A DNA stretch of 64,000 bases from Scandinavium sp051650185. GTDB lineage: Bacteria; Pseudomonadota; Gammaproteobacteria; Enterobacterales; Enterobacteriaceae. The stretch lies in contig NZ_JBOFIN010000140.1 of assembly GCF_051650185.1 (NCBI RefSeq), positions 1-64,000 on the forward strand, given 5' to 3'. The position numbers and the translations under genes were made by a program. The notes below the pieces were generated by a model. That model made no database searches, was not told where the DNA came from, and was given only the letters and a program-made list of their open reading frames with translations. How positions within the stretch are numbered: position 1 is the first letter of the stretch; every line of letters begins with the position of its first letter. This document shows positions 45,026 to 53,310 of the stretch, piece by piece.

Positions 45026-45556
45026 TTAACCTCTTTTACGTCGCCAGGCAGGCGCGCTTTGCGGCTTAGGAGGGGCCTCCGTCAGCGACATGACAACACC
45101 CGCGAATTCTTTCATCACCCGACGGTAGACATCGCGTTTAAACGACACCACCTGACGCACCGGATACCAGTAACTTACCCAACGCCAGCCATCGAACTCC
45201 GGTGTACTGCTGGTTTGCATGTTGATGTCGGCATCGCTGCTCATCAACTGCAGAAGAAACCATTTTTGTTTCTGGCCGATACAAACCGGCTTTGTGTCCC
45301 AACGCACCAAACGTTTTGGCAACTTGTAGCGCAGCCAGTTTCGGGTAGAAGCCAGTATCCGTACATCTTTACGGCTTAAACCGACCTCTTCAAACAATTC
45401 CCGATACATTGCCTGTTCAGCAGATTCGCCTGGATTTATCCCTCCCTGAGGGAATTGCCAGGAGTGCTGACCATACCGCCGGGCCCACATCACCTGGCCC
45501 TGGCGGTTGCAGATTACAATTCCAACATTTGGGCGGTAGCCATCGTCATCAATCAC
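45026..45556 (-). CDS. rppH: RNA pyrophosphohydrolase RppH
   Basis: RppH removes pyrophosphate from 5'-triphosphate RNA, starting RNase E-dependent decay. The 176-residue Nudix protein starts with GTG (MIDDDGYRPNVGIVICN), as its E. coli counterpart does in sequence. The Nudix box QGGINPGESAEQAMYRELFEEVG lies at about 37-59 with the metal-binding REx2EE glutamates. It is followed by ptsP in one operon. Confidence 0.97.
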   Translation of the reverse strand: MIDDDGYRPNVGIVICNRQGQVMWARRYGQHSWQFPQGGINPGESAEQAMYRELFEEVGLSRKDVRILASTRNWLRYKLPKRLVRWDTKPVCIGQKQKWFLLQLMSSDADINMQTSSTPEFDGWRWVSYWYPVRQVVSFKRDVYRRVMKEFAGVVMSLTEAPPKPQSAPAWRRKRG

Positions 45557-45724
45557 CGGACTACCTCTAAATAATCTTCAATGTGAACGATTGTTTCACA
45601 CTCGCCGGAAACGGTAAACCACTCTCTTTCGGCAGTAACACCGGATAACATTTGAATAACTCACAGTAATCATCAAAGTTATAAACAGCGGGAGCCTTTT
45701 CAGCGCCATTTTATTCACTTTTTC

Positions 45725-46049
45725 TGTGGATAGACTTGTGAAGAAGTGTGGAATTACCGCGGGAAAAACCTGAATACTCCGAAATGCGTACATTATTGCT
45801 GTAATTATAATAGTAATTTATTCATTAGCTTAGCGTAGTTATTTTTCATTAAACCTGCAACAACGTGACGTCCATCACACAGGGGATCCTTTCACTGATG
45901 AAAGATCGAGCAACGTCGTTTTTATCCACAGATTGTGCCACTAACTTAAACACTTTTTGTGTGAAAATTGGATTTTCGTCGCACGTCAAGGCTGTAAATC
46001 GAAACAGTAGTGGCACTTTTTCACAGTTATCCCATTTTTCTGTGGATAA
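45725..46049. other. DARS2-type DnaA-reactivating region
   Basis: The rppH-mutH gap (683 bp) holds two perfect DnaA boxes, TTATCCACA at 45922-45930 and its inverse TGTGGATAA at 46041-46049. A one-mismatch box TGTGGATAG lies at 45725-45733, and a partial box TTATCCCAT at 46027-46035. In E. coli DARS2, which promotes ADP-to-ATP exchange on DnaA, lies near mutH, and its core has closely facing boxes like the pair at 46027-46049. I infer the same locus. IHF and Fis sites, needed for DARS2 action, could not be assigned by eye. Confidence 0.8.
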
Positions 46050-46052
46050 CAG
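45849..46052 (-). CDS. ygdT: YgdT-like small reading frame, CTG start
   Basis: A 67-codon frame begins CTG TTA TCC ACA at the DnaA box and reads LLSTEKWDNCEKVPLLFRF, then TALTCDENPIFTQKVFKLV, with a tail of about 20 residues longer than E. coli YgdT. From memory, E. coli YgdT (48 residues) begins MLSTESWDNCEKPPLLFPF, so the match is clear, but here the first codon is CTG instead of ATG. It overlaps the DARS2-like boxes. The similarity may reflect conservation of the DnaA sites and not of a protein. Translation is unproven. Confidence 0.4.
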   Translation of the reverse strand: MLSTEKWDNCEKVPLLFRFTALTCDENPIFTQKVFKLVAQSVDKNDVARSFISERIPCVMDVTLLQV

Positions 46053-46239
46053 GGTGTAAGATCCTGTTCATTGTCAGTGACCAGAATGGGGGAAACCTTT
46101 TTAGCCTGTTAGAAAAAGGTCATTCTGCGAATAAAAAATGCCGTAAAATCATCGCATTGGTTAAGTTTTCCAGAAAGAGGTAAACTTCTTCCACAACGGG
46201 ATAAATCCCCGCTCATTTTTTCACCAAAGGCGTCGCGTT

Positions 46240-46926
46240 ATGTCCATTCTTACTCCATTGCGTCATCCCCCGCTGTCAGAAGCTCAACTTTTGAGCCAGG
46301 CACAGCAACTGGCGGGATTCAGCCTGGGTGAGCTGGCAACGATGGCGAAACTCCCGATCCCCCCGGATCTGAAGCGTGATAAAGGCTGGATCGGTGTCCT
46401 GCTCGAAATCTGGCTGGGTGCCAGCGCGGGCAGTAAACCAGAGCAAGACTTTGCCGCACTGGGCGTCGAACTGAAGACGATCCCTGTCGATAGCAATGGA
46501 CGCCCTCTCGAAACCACATTTGTCTGCGTGGCTCCACTCACAGGCAACAGCGGCGTGACATGGGAAACCAGCCATGTCCGCCATAAGCTCAAACGTGTGC
46601 TTTGGGTGCCTGTCGAAGGTGAACGCTCAATTCCCCTTGCGGATCGTCGCGTGGGGGCGCCGCTGCTATGGAGCCCAAATGAAGAAGAGGAACATCAGCT
46701 GCGGATGGACTGGGAAGAACTGATGGATCTGATTGTGCTCGGGCAGGTAGAACGCATTACGGCCCGCCACGGTGAGGTTTTACAGCTTCGACCAAAAGCC
46801 GCCAATAGCAAAGCGCGAACGGAAGCCGTAGGGCTTCATGGCGAGCCGATCCTGACGCTGCCCCGCGGGTTCTATCTGAAGAAGAATTTCACCGCTGCCC
46901 TGCTCGCTCACCACTTTTTGCTCTGA
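46240..46926 (+). CDS. mutH: DNA mismatch repair endonuclease MutH
   Basis: MutH nicks the unmethylated strand at hemimethylated GATC after MutS and MutL recognise a mismatch. The 228 residues compare with 229 in E. coli. The catalytic DEK residues are Asp70, Glu77 and Lys79 (EQDFAALGVELKTIP), as in E. coli. RLTGNSGVTWE-type loops (PLTGNSGVTWETSHVRHKLK) and the C-terminal GEPILTLPRGFYLKKNFTAALLA region are conserved. It is followed by ygdQ on the same strand. Confidence 0.97.
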   Translation: MSILTPLRHPPLSEAQLLSQAQQLAGFSLGELATMAKLPIPPDLKRDKGWIGVLLEIWLGASAGSKPEQDFAALGVELKTIPVDSNGRPLETTFVCVAPLTGNSGVTWETSHVRHKLKRVLWVPVEGERSIPLADRRVGAPLLWSPNEEEEHQLRMDWEELMDLIVLGQVERITARHGEVLQLRPKAANSKARTEAVGLHGEPILTLPRGFYLKKNFTAALLAHHFLL

Positions 46927-46996
46927 CACTATTCGTTTGGGTTAACCCGCCACAAAGGCCTATAATTGCGCTTTTCATATGTTGGCAGGATTTACA

Positions 46997-47710
46997 ATGT
47001 TATTTGCATGGATAACCGATCCCAACGCGTGGATGGCTCTTGGAACACTGACCATTCTCGAGATTGTCCTTGGTATCGATAATATTATTTTCCTCTCTTT
47101 GGTCGTTGCGAAACTCCCCACCGCACAGCGTAACCATGCGCGCCGCATCGGGCTCATGGCGGCAATGCTCATGCGTCTGGCACTGCTGGCGTCTATCGCC
47201 TGGGTGGTGAGGCTGACGAACCCGCTGTTTACGCTATTTGAGCATTCGTTCTCGGCCCGCGATCTGATCTTGCTGTTTGGCGGGTTGTTCCTTATCTGGA
47301 AAGCCAGTAAAGAGATCCACGAATCCATTGAAGGCGAAGAGGAGGGGATCAAAACGAATGTTCACTCCTTCATGGGCGCAATTGTGCAGATCATGCTGCT
47401 GGATATCATCTTCAGCCTGGATTCCGTGATCACCGCCGTCGGGCTTTCCGATCATCTGTTTATTATGATGGCCGCCGTGGTGATTGCCGTTGGCGTGATG
47501 ATGTTCGCCGCGCGTCCGATTGGCGAGTTCGTTGATCGGCACCCTTCCGTCAAAATGCTGGCGCTTTCCTTCCTGATTCTGGTGGGCTTCACCTTAATGC
47601 TGGAGAGCTTCAGTATTCACGTGCCGAAGGGCTATATCTATTTCGCGATGTTTTTCTCTATTGCGGTGGAAAGCCTTAACCTGTTGCGAAACAAAAAGAA
47701 TCCGCTTTAA
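46997..47710 (+). CDS. ygdQ: TerC-family inner-membrane protein YgdQ
   Basis: A 237-residue membrane protein in the TerC/Alx group, which includes manganese exporters in other bacteria. I start at MLFAWITDPNAWM with CAGGA upstream, as in E. coli. Seven hydrophobic segments are visible. The family acidic motifs are LEIVLGIDNIIFLSLV (residues about 21-36) and LLDIIFSLDSVITAVG (about 131-146), whose Asp and Asn residues line the presumed metal path. Its own substrate is not established. Confidence 0.94.
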   Translation: MLFAWITDPNAWMALGTLTILEIVLGIDNIIFLSLVVAKLPTAQRNHARRIGLMAAMLMRLALLASIAWVVRLTNPLFTLFEHSFSARDLILLFGGLFLIWKASKEIHESIEGEEEGIKTNVHSFMGAIVQIMLLDIIFSLDSVITAVGLSDHLFIMMAAVVIAVGVMMFAARPIGEFVDRHPSVKMLALSFLILVGFTLMLESFSIHVPKGYIYFAMFFSIAVESLNLLRNKKNPL

Positions 47711-47834
47711 ACATCTGGCAGCGCCAATTTGCGCGCTGCCCCGCAATCTTTTTAAGATTTTACTGCTTTTTACTTACTGCTTACCGGGTTATTACTAGAA
47801 TGATAGGAGTTGCGGTCATATAAGGGTGATAACG

Positions 47835-48053
47835 ATGACAAAATGGGCAGTTTTGATCTCCGCGGTAGGTCTGGCTTTTGCTGTTTCCGGTTGCAGCAGT
47901 GACTACGTGATGGCAACAAAAGATGGCCGTATGATCCTGACGGACGGTAAGCCAGAAGTTGATGATGATACTGGCCTCATCAGTTACGAAGATCAGCAAG
48001 GCAACAGAATGCAAATCAACCGTGACGATGTCTCCCAAATCATTAAGCGCTAA
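47835..48053 (+). CDS. ygdR: YgdI/YgdR family lipoprotein YgdR
   Basis: A 72-residue lipoprotein started at MTKWAVLISAVGLAFAVSGC, with Cys20 lipidated. AAGGGTGAT upstream supports this ATG over a GTG three codons before. The mature region SSDYVMATKDGRMILTDGKPE and LISYEDQQGNRMQINRDDV is clearly related to YgdI at 19703 of the same window. Function is unknown. Confidence 0.95.
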   Translation: MTKWAVLISAVGLAFAVSGCSSDYVMATKDGRMILTDGKPEVDDDTGLISYEDQQGNRMQINRDDVSQIIKR

Positions 48054-48061
48054 AAGAAAAC

Positions 48062-48087
48062 AGGTCAGCCACGCTGGCCTTTTTTGA
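48062..48087 (+). terminator. ygdR terminator
   Basis: GGTCAGC and GCTGGCC pair around CAC (one G-U), followed by six T residues. It lies about ten bases after the ygdR stop. Confidence 0.85.
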
Positions 48088-48185
48088 TTTTTTGCTTCCG
48101 CTTTTTCCTCGCATCTGCCATGTTTATATTCCTTTGTCGGGCGGGTCACGCCTGACGTTGTTGATTCATATAAAGGAAGGCGGCT

Positions 48186-49226
48186 ATGCACTATCACCGT
48201 ATCCCCCACAGCTCACTGGAGATCAGTACTCTGGGGCTTGGCACAATGACGTTTGGTGAACAAAACAGCGAAGCCGACGCCCATGCACAGCTCGATTACG
48301 CCGTTTCTCAGGGCATTAACCTGATTGACGTCGCAGAGATGTACCCTGTTCCGCCTCGCCCGGAAACTCAAGGGTTAACAGAAACCTACGTCGGAAACTG
48401 GCTGGCAAAACACGGCAGCCGCGAAAAGCTGGTTCTGGCTTCAAAAGTCAGCGGGCCATCGCGTAATAACGACAGCGGGATTCGCCCTAATCAGGCACTC
48501 GATCGCAAAAATATTCGCGATGCGCTGCATAACAGCCTGACACGACTGCAAACCGATTATCTCGACCTCTATCAGGTTCACTGGCCGCAGCGTGCCACTA
48601 ACTGCTTCGGCAAACTGGGCTATCAGTGGACCGAGTCACAGCCAGTAGTCACGCTGCTTGAGACCCTTGAAGCCCTGACAGAATTCCAGCGTGCGGGCAA
48701 GATTCGCTACATCGGCGTCTCGAACGAGACCGCATTCGGTGTGATGCGCTACCTGCATCTGGCAGATAAACATGACCTGCCACGTATCGTGACAATCCAG
48801 AACCCGTACAGCTTGCTGAACCGCAGCTACGAAGTGGGTCTGGCGGAAGTGAGCCAATATGAAGGCGTTGAGCTGCTGGCGTATTCTTGCCTGGCGTTTG
48901 GCACGCTGACAGGTAAATACCTCAACGGAGCCAAACCAGCGGGAGCGCGTAATACGCTGTTCAGCCGTTTCACTCGCTACAGCGGTGAGCAAGCGCAGAA
49001 AGCCGTTGCAGCGTATGTCGATATCGCGAAACGCCACGGCCTTGACCCGGCACAGATGGCGCTGGCATTTGTCCGTCGCCAGCCATTCGTGGCCAGCACC
49101 TTACTGGGCGCAACGACGATGGAACAGCTCAAAACCAACGTGGAGAGCTATCACCTGGAGCTGAGCGAAGAAGTTCTGGCAGAAATTGAAGCTGTGCATC
49201 AGGTGTATACCTATCCGGCACCGTAG
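48186..49226 (+). CDS. tas: aldo-keto reductase Tas
   Basis: Tas is an NADP(H)-dependent aldo-keto reductase that, when supplied in excess, complements tyrosine auxotrophy in E. coli. The 346-residue TIM barrel has the catalytic tetrad region DVAEMYPVPPRPET (Asp and Tyr), VLASKVSGPSRN (Lys) and LYQVHWPQR (His). The cofactor-binding end is VASTLLGATTMEQLKTNVE. It is followed by a strong bidirectional terminator. Confidence 0.96.
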   Translation: MHYHRIPHSSLEISTLGLGTMTFGEQNSEADAHAQLDYAVSQGINLIDVAEMYPVPPRPETQGLTETYVGNWLAKHGSREKLVLASKVSGPSRNNDSGIRPNQALDRKNIRDALHNSLTRLQTDYLDLYQVHWPQRATNCFGKLGYQWTESQPVVTLLETLEALTEFQRAGKIRYIGVSNETAFGVMRYLHLADKHDLPRIVTIQNPYSLLNRSYEVGLAEVSQYEGVELLAYSCLAFGTLTGKYLNGAKPAGARNTLFSRFTRYSGEQAQKAVAAYVDIAKRHGLDPAQMALAFVRRQPFVASTLLGATTMEQLKTNVESYHLELSEEVLAEIEAVHQVYTYPAP

Positions 49227-49231
49227 GATGT

Positions 49232-49260
49232 AAAAAAGGGAACCGCCAGGTTCCCTTTTT
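49232..49260. terminator. bidirectional terminator after tas
   Basis: AAAAAAGGGAACC and GGTTCCCTTTTT flank a GCCA loop, giving T-runs in both directions. It separates tas from the convergent lplT together with the following REP. Confidence 0.88.
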
Positions 49261-49261
49261 A

Positions 49262-49336
49262 CTGTCGGATGGCGCTGCGCTTATCCGGCCTACAAAAACT
49301 GTAGGCCTGTACCAGCGAAGCGCCGCCAGGCAATGT
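49262..49336. repeat. REP element between tas and lplT
   Basis: CGGATGGCGCTGCGCTTATC, CGGCCTACAAAAACTGTAGG and GAAGCGCCGCCAGGCAATG form the usual inverted REP halves. It ends at the lplT stop. Confidence 0.83.
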
Positions 49337-50530
49337 CTAGCGTTTTTTACCCCAGGCCCAAAGCACGACAATCGCCAAAGCGAACAACGCACCAAAGCCA
49401 ATCCCAACGCCCACGACCGGAATACCGACCATCACCGCCAGTGAATACAGGCCAAGCATGATAAGCATCGCGCTGTTTTCACCCAGGTTTTGCACAGCAA
49501 TGGCATTGCCCGCGCCGACAGTATGCTTGCCGCGTTCCTGTAGCAAGGCATTGAGCGGGACGACAAAGAACCCTCCGCAAACACCAATCAGCAACAACAG
49601 CCCGTAAGCAGGCAGCAGAGCATGTTGCACGGCAAAGATAACCACCAGCACGCCAATCAAAATACCCGCAGGCATACAGCGCGCGACGTTTTCCAGGGTG
49701 ATGAGTTTTGCTGCGGCCCCAGCCCCTGCCACAATGCCCACCGCAACCATCGCGTTGAGGTACGTCGGTGTGGCGTTATCCGTAATACCCAGCGCCACAG
49801 GCACCCACAGCACCAGCAGAAAACGCAGCGTGACGCCCGCGCCCCAAAAGAGGCTGGTGCCAACAAGCGAGAAGCGAGTTTCGCGGTTTAACCATAGCGT
49901 TTTGCAGGCTGAGAAAAAGCTCTGCGTCATGGCCTTAAAGCGCCACGACTGCCCCGGCCTTGCCGCAGGCAAACGGGTGATAAACATATTGGCGACAACC
50001 GCTCCGCCATAGACAACGGCGCAAACGCCCAGTGCCGCCAGCACGTGCCAGTCGGCGAGTACCCCACCCGCCACGGAGCCCAGCAGGATAGCCGCGATGG
50101 TGGAAGACTCCATCAATCCGTTGGCTTTCACCAGCTTATCGCCAGTGGTCAATTCACCCAGAATGCCGTATTTGGCCGGAGAGTAAGCCGCCGCGCCCAC
50201 CCCCACCAGCGTGTAGCCGATAAACGGGTTCACGCCAGCACAGATAGACGCCGCGCCAATCAGCTTCATCGCGTTGGCGACCATCATCACCCGGCCTTTC
50301 GGGAAGCTGTCGGCAAACTGCCCGACAAACGGGGCAAAGAGAATGTAAGCGCCCACAAACACCATCTGCAGGATCGGCTGGCTCCAGTCCGGATAGAACT
50401 GCTGCTTCATCAGCGCCAGCGTGGCAAACAGCAAAGCATTATCGCCAAACGCAGACAGGAACTGGGCGCAGATGACCGCCAGCATGCCTTTCGATCGCAG
50501 CGACGTGTTAGTGTGTACTGACTCACTCAT
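49337..50530 (-). CDS. lplT: lysophospholipid transporter LplT
   Basis: LplT flips lysophospholipids to the inner leaflet of the inner membrane, where Aas re-acylates them. The 397-residue major-facilitator protein shows 12 hydrophobic segments with the loop motif FADSFPKGRVMMVAN between segments 2 and 3. Its ATG overlaps the aas stop by eight bases, so the two are translationally coupled, consistent with a shared remodelling pathway. Confidence 0.96.
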   Translation of the reverse strand: MSESVHTNTSLRSKGMLAVICAQFLSAFGDNALLFATLALMKQQFYPDWSQPILQMVFVGAYILFAPFVGQFADSFPKGRVMMVANAMKLIGAASICAGVNPFIGYTLVGVGAAAYSPAKYGILGELTTGDKLVKANGLMESSTIAAILLGSVAGGVLADWHVLAALGVCAVVYGGAVVANMFITRLPAARPGQSWRFKAMTQSFFSACKTLWLNRETRFSLVGTSLFWGAGVTLRFLLVLWVPVALGITDNATPTYLNAMVAVGIVAGAGAAAKLITLENVARCMPAGILIGVLVVIFAVQHALLPAYGLLLLIGVCGGFFVVPLNALLQERGKHTVGAGNAIAVQNLGENSAMLIMLGLYSLAVMVGIPVVGVGIGFGALFALAIVVLWAWGKKR

Positions 50531-52682
50531 TATGGTTTTCCGCCTGATCGACCATACCCTTGAGGGTGACGAAGTCCGGTTTACCGCTGCCGAGCAGCGG
50601 CATTTGCTTCAGGAAACGAATATCGCGTGGCACAGCCAGCTCCGGCACGCCACTCGCTCGCGCCTGTTGCTGAAGCTTCTCTCGCGTCAGCTCATTATCG
50701 GTGGTAAACAACACCAGCGCCTCGCCTTTGCTGGCGTCTTGCTTGATAGCCGTGGCATGCATCTTGTCTGGTGACACTGACAGGGCCAATTGCTCAACCA
50801 TTTCCAGCGATACCATCTCCCCGGCGATTTTCGCGAAGCGCTTCGCGCGCCCCTGAATCTGAACAAAGCCTTGCTCATCAAACAGAACGATATCCCCGGT
50901 GTCGTACCAGCCGCTTTCCACTTCACCGTTATGGTTTTCCGCCGTTGGCGCTTCAAGCACACCCGGGTTTTCTACGCGCAAATACCCGTTCATGACGTTC
51001 GGCCCTTTGAGCTGTAAACGTCCGCCCTGCTCAATGCCCGGCACCGCCAATAAACGTGCATCCATGCCAGGCAGGATACGCCCAACGGTGCCCGGTTTTG
51101 CTGCCATCGGTACGTTAATGGAGACCACCGGGGCACACTCGGTTACGCCATACCCTTCGAGGATGCGCAGACCGAATTTGTCCTGCCAGAGCTGTTTAGT
51201 GCTCTCCTGCAGTTTTTCCGCCCCGGCGACCACATAACGAATCTTGCGGAAATCATACGGGTTGGCAAAACGAGCATAATGCCCAAGGAACGTTGAGGTC
51301 CCAAACAGCACGGTACAGTTACGATCGTAGACCAGTTCCGGAACGATGCGGTAATGCAGCGGGCTTGGATAGAGGAAGACTTCTGCGCCCGTCAGCAGCG
51401 GCGTGAACAGACCGACAGTCAGACCAAAGGAGTGGAACAGCGGCAGCGCCGACATAAAGCGGTCTTCCGCGGTGAAGTCGGCAATGGTTTTGATCTGCTC
51501 GACGTTGGCGAGAATGCTCTTGTGGCTATGCACCACGCCTTTGGGGTTGCCTTCAGAACCCGAGGTAAACAGGATGATGGCCGCGTCCTCCGGCTGCTGT
51601 TTAACTTGTGCCAGATGCGGAGCCAACAGATGGCCGAAAATCCACAGCTTATCGGCAGTCGTCACGTCGCCTTTCAGATCTTCGAGGAAGACCCAACGCA
51701 CTTGCGTCAGTTGCTCTGGGAGATGCCACAGCTTGCCTTTATCGAGGAACGTACGGGAGGTGAAAATGGTGTTGATTTCCGCAGCAGTGATTGCGCTGGA
51801 AAGCCCTTTAATCCCTGCCGTGTAGTTCATCATCGCCGGAACGCGACCGCGGGCAATTGCCCCGAAAATCACCGCGGCGCTGATCCCTGCGTTGGGCAGC
51901 ATCAGGCCAATTTTCTCACCCTGCTTGCTGTATTTTTCCAGAATGCGCGCCACGAACAGCGTTTTGGTTAACAGCTTGCGGTAGGTGTCAGGCTGGAAGT
52001 TAATATCTTCGATACAAACTTTGCGATCGCCATAGCGGTACTGCGCTGTCAGCAACGATTCATACAGCGTTTCACGCGGACGCACCGCCATGCGTGCTTC
52101 CATCATTATCTGATGCAGCATTTCGCCCGCAATCTTACGGCGATCGCGTGCGCGGGGCGCTTCCGGCATCGGCAGCGAGGTCGGTGGCAGAATATGCAGG
52201 TCAATACGCGGGAAAAAGCGACGTTTCACCAGCCCTTTCAGGCGGCTGGCAAACGTCAGCTCAGCCCCTTCGATACGGACTGGCACCACCACCGCTTGCG
52301 CTTTTGCCGCCACAAACGCTGCGCCGTCATAGATTTTCATCAGCGAGCCGGTTGTGGAGATACGGCCTTCCGGGAAGATAACCACCGGACGGCCGCTTTC
52401 GATCATCCTCACCAGATGCTTGATGGACATCGGCTTGGTTGGGTCCAGCGGGACGAAATCCACGATGGGGGCCAACCAGCGCATAAACCACTTCTGGCTG
52501 ATGGAGGTATAGACCGCAAACACCGGGCGCACGGGTAAAAACAGCGCGAGCAGCATGCCGTCAATAAAAGAGACGTGGTTGGGGGTGATCAGCACTTTCG
52601 GCTGGTTCAGCACAGCCGCATTTCCGGTCATCCGAACCCGAAACATCACCCTGAAAAGAAAACGGAAAAAGCCCAAAAGCAT
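50523..52682 (-). CDS. aas: acyl-ACP synthetase / 2-acylglycerophosphoethanolamine acyltransferase
   Basis: Aas activates fatty acids on bound ACP and transfers them to lyso-PE in the inner membrane. I start at MLLGFFRFLFRVMFRV with GGAGTTGAT upstream, giving 719 residues as in E. coli. The PlsC acyltransferase domain (about 15-140) has the HX4D pair His36 and Asp41 (TPNHVSFIDG) and FPEGRIS. The AMP-forming synthetase domain has ILFTSGSEGNPKGVVHSH, YGVTECAPVVS and GWYDTGDIV. Confidence 0.97.
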   Translation of the reverse strand: MLLGFFRFLFRVMFRVRMTGNAAVLNQPKVLITPNHVSFIDGMLLALFLPVRPVFAVYTSISQKWFMRWLAPIVDFVPLDPTKPMSIKHLVRMIESGRPVVIFPEGRISTTGSLMKIYDGAAFVAAKAQAVVVPVRIEGAELTFASRLKGLVKRRFFPRIDLHILPPTSLPMPEAPRARDRRKIAGEMLHQIMMEARMAVRPRETLYESLLTAQYRYGDRKVCIEDINFQPDTYRKLLTKTLFVARILEKYSKQGEKIGLMLPNAGISAAVIFGAIARGRVPAMMNYTAGIKGLSSAITAAEINTIFTSRTFLDKGKLWHLPEQLTQVRWVFLEDLKGDVTTADKLWIFGHLLAPHLAQVKQQPEDAAIILFTSGSEGNPKGVVHSHKSILANVEQIKTIADFTAEDRFMSALPLFHSFGLTVGLFTPLLTGAEVFLYPSPLHYRIVPELVYDRNCTVLFGTSTFLGHYARFANPYDFRKIRYVVAGAEKLQESTKQLWQDKFGLRILEGYGVTECAPVVSINVPMAAKPGTVGRILPGMDARLLAVPGIEQGGRLQLKGPNVMNGYLRVENPGVLEAPTAENHNGEVESGWYDTGDIVLFDEQGFVQIQGRAKRFAKIAGEMVSLEMVEQLALSVSPDKMHATAIKQDASKGEALVLFTTDNELTREKLQQQARASGVPELAVPRDIRFLKQMPLLGSGKPDFVTLKGMVDQAENHNE

Positions 52683-52765
52683 ATCAACTCCATTTGGCAT
52701 CAAAAGACTGTTTGCAGGGTACACGAGATGCACAGGAAATGCAGGATGGGGGTGGTTTTTCGGAC

Positions 52766-52853
52766 AAAAAAAACCTGCGCATCTGCGCAGGTCGGTGCAA
52801 GAGATAAGTACGAAGTTCGTACCAAAAAAATCTCACCAATCAATACCTCTGGG
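52766..52853 (-). ncRNA. omrA: OmrA small RNA
   Basis: The RNA is 88 nt, starting CCCAGAGGUAUUGAUUGGUG at 52853 and ending in the hairpin ACCUGCGCAGAUGCGCAGGU with eight U at 52766. The 5' seed is shared with OmrB, and the middle (GGUACGAACUUCGUACC) is an internal hairpin specific to OmrA. The length and order aas-omrA-omrB-galR match E. coli. OmpR activates both RNAs, which repress outer-membrane protein, curli and flagellar mRNAs through Hfq. Confidence 0.97.
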
Positions 52854-52970
52854 ATCTTGATTGTGGTCGTTCCTCGCCCCGCTTGCCACTGCGAAAACGC
52901 AAAGGAATGAGCGGAAATGCAACGAGGTGTTACGATTCGCGTTAACTGTTACAAGCCACGGATTTTGGGC

Positions 52971-53056
52971 AAAAAAAACCTGCGCATCTGCGCAGGTTGG
53001 TGTAATTCAAGTGGTCTCCCGTTAGGGGGTCGACTTCACCTATCAATACCTCTGGG
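52971..53056 (-). ncRNA. omrB: OmrB small RNA
   Basis: The RNA is 86 nt (82 in E. coli), starting CCCAGAGGUAUUGAUAGGUG at 53056 and ending in the same CCUGCGCAGAUGCGCAGG hairpin with eight U. A GATACT box lies eight bases before the start. The internal part (AAGUCGACCCCCUAACGGG) differs from OmrA. Both RNAs share about 15 bases at the 5' end and the terminator, a tandem duplication. Confidence 0.97.
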
Positions 53057-53310
53057 ACAGTCAGAGTATCAATCTGGCTGATGACTCCTCCAGCTAACAT
53101 TCGCAACAGCTCTGCGCAAAGTGTAACTAAAGGTTTGAATTCACCTTTTCCGTTTTCAATTCCCGGTGACGTGCTGTGTAACAGCTTTTCCACTACAGCC
53201 TCGTTTGCATCACATTTGCTGACCTTACCCGGCCCTTAACCTTGAACAGCACTGGCTTTTCCGTAACACTGTGAGGTGTGTAACCGTTTTCCCTCTTAAG
53301 AAGGCATGAT

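Noticed and set aside
52942..53193. Leftward 83-codon frame between aas and galR
   Set aside because: It covers the omrB gene and its promoter. The RNA assignment explains the sequence better.
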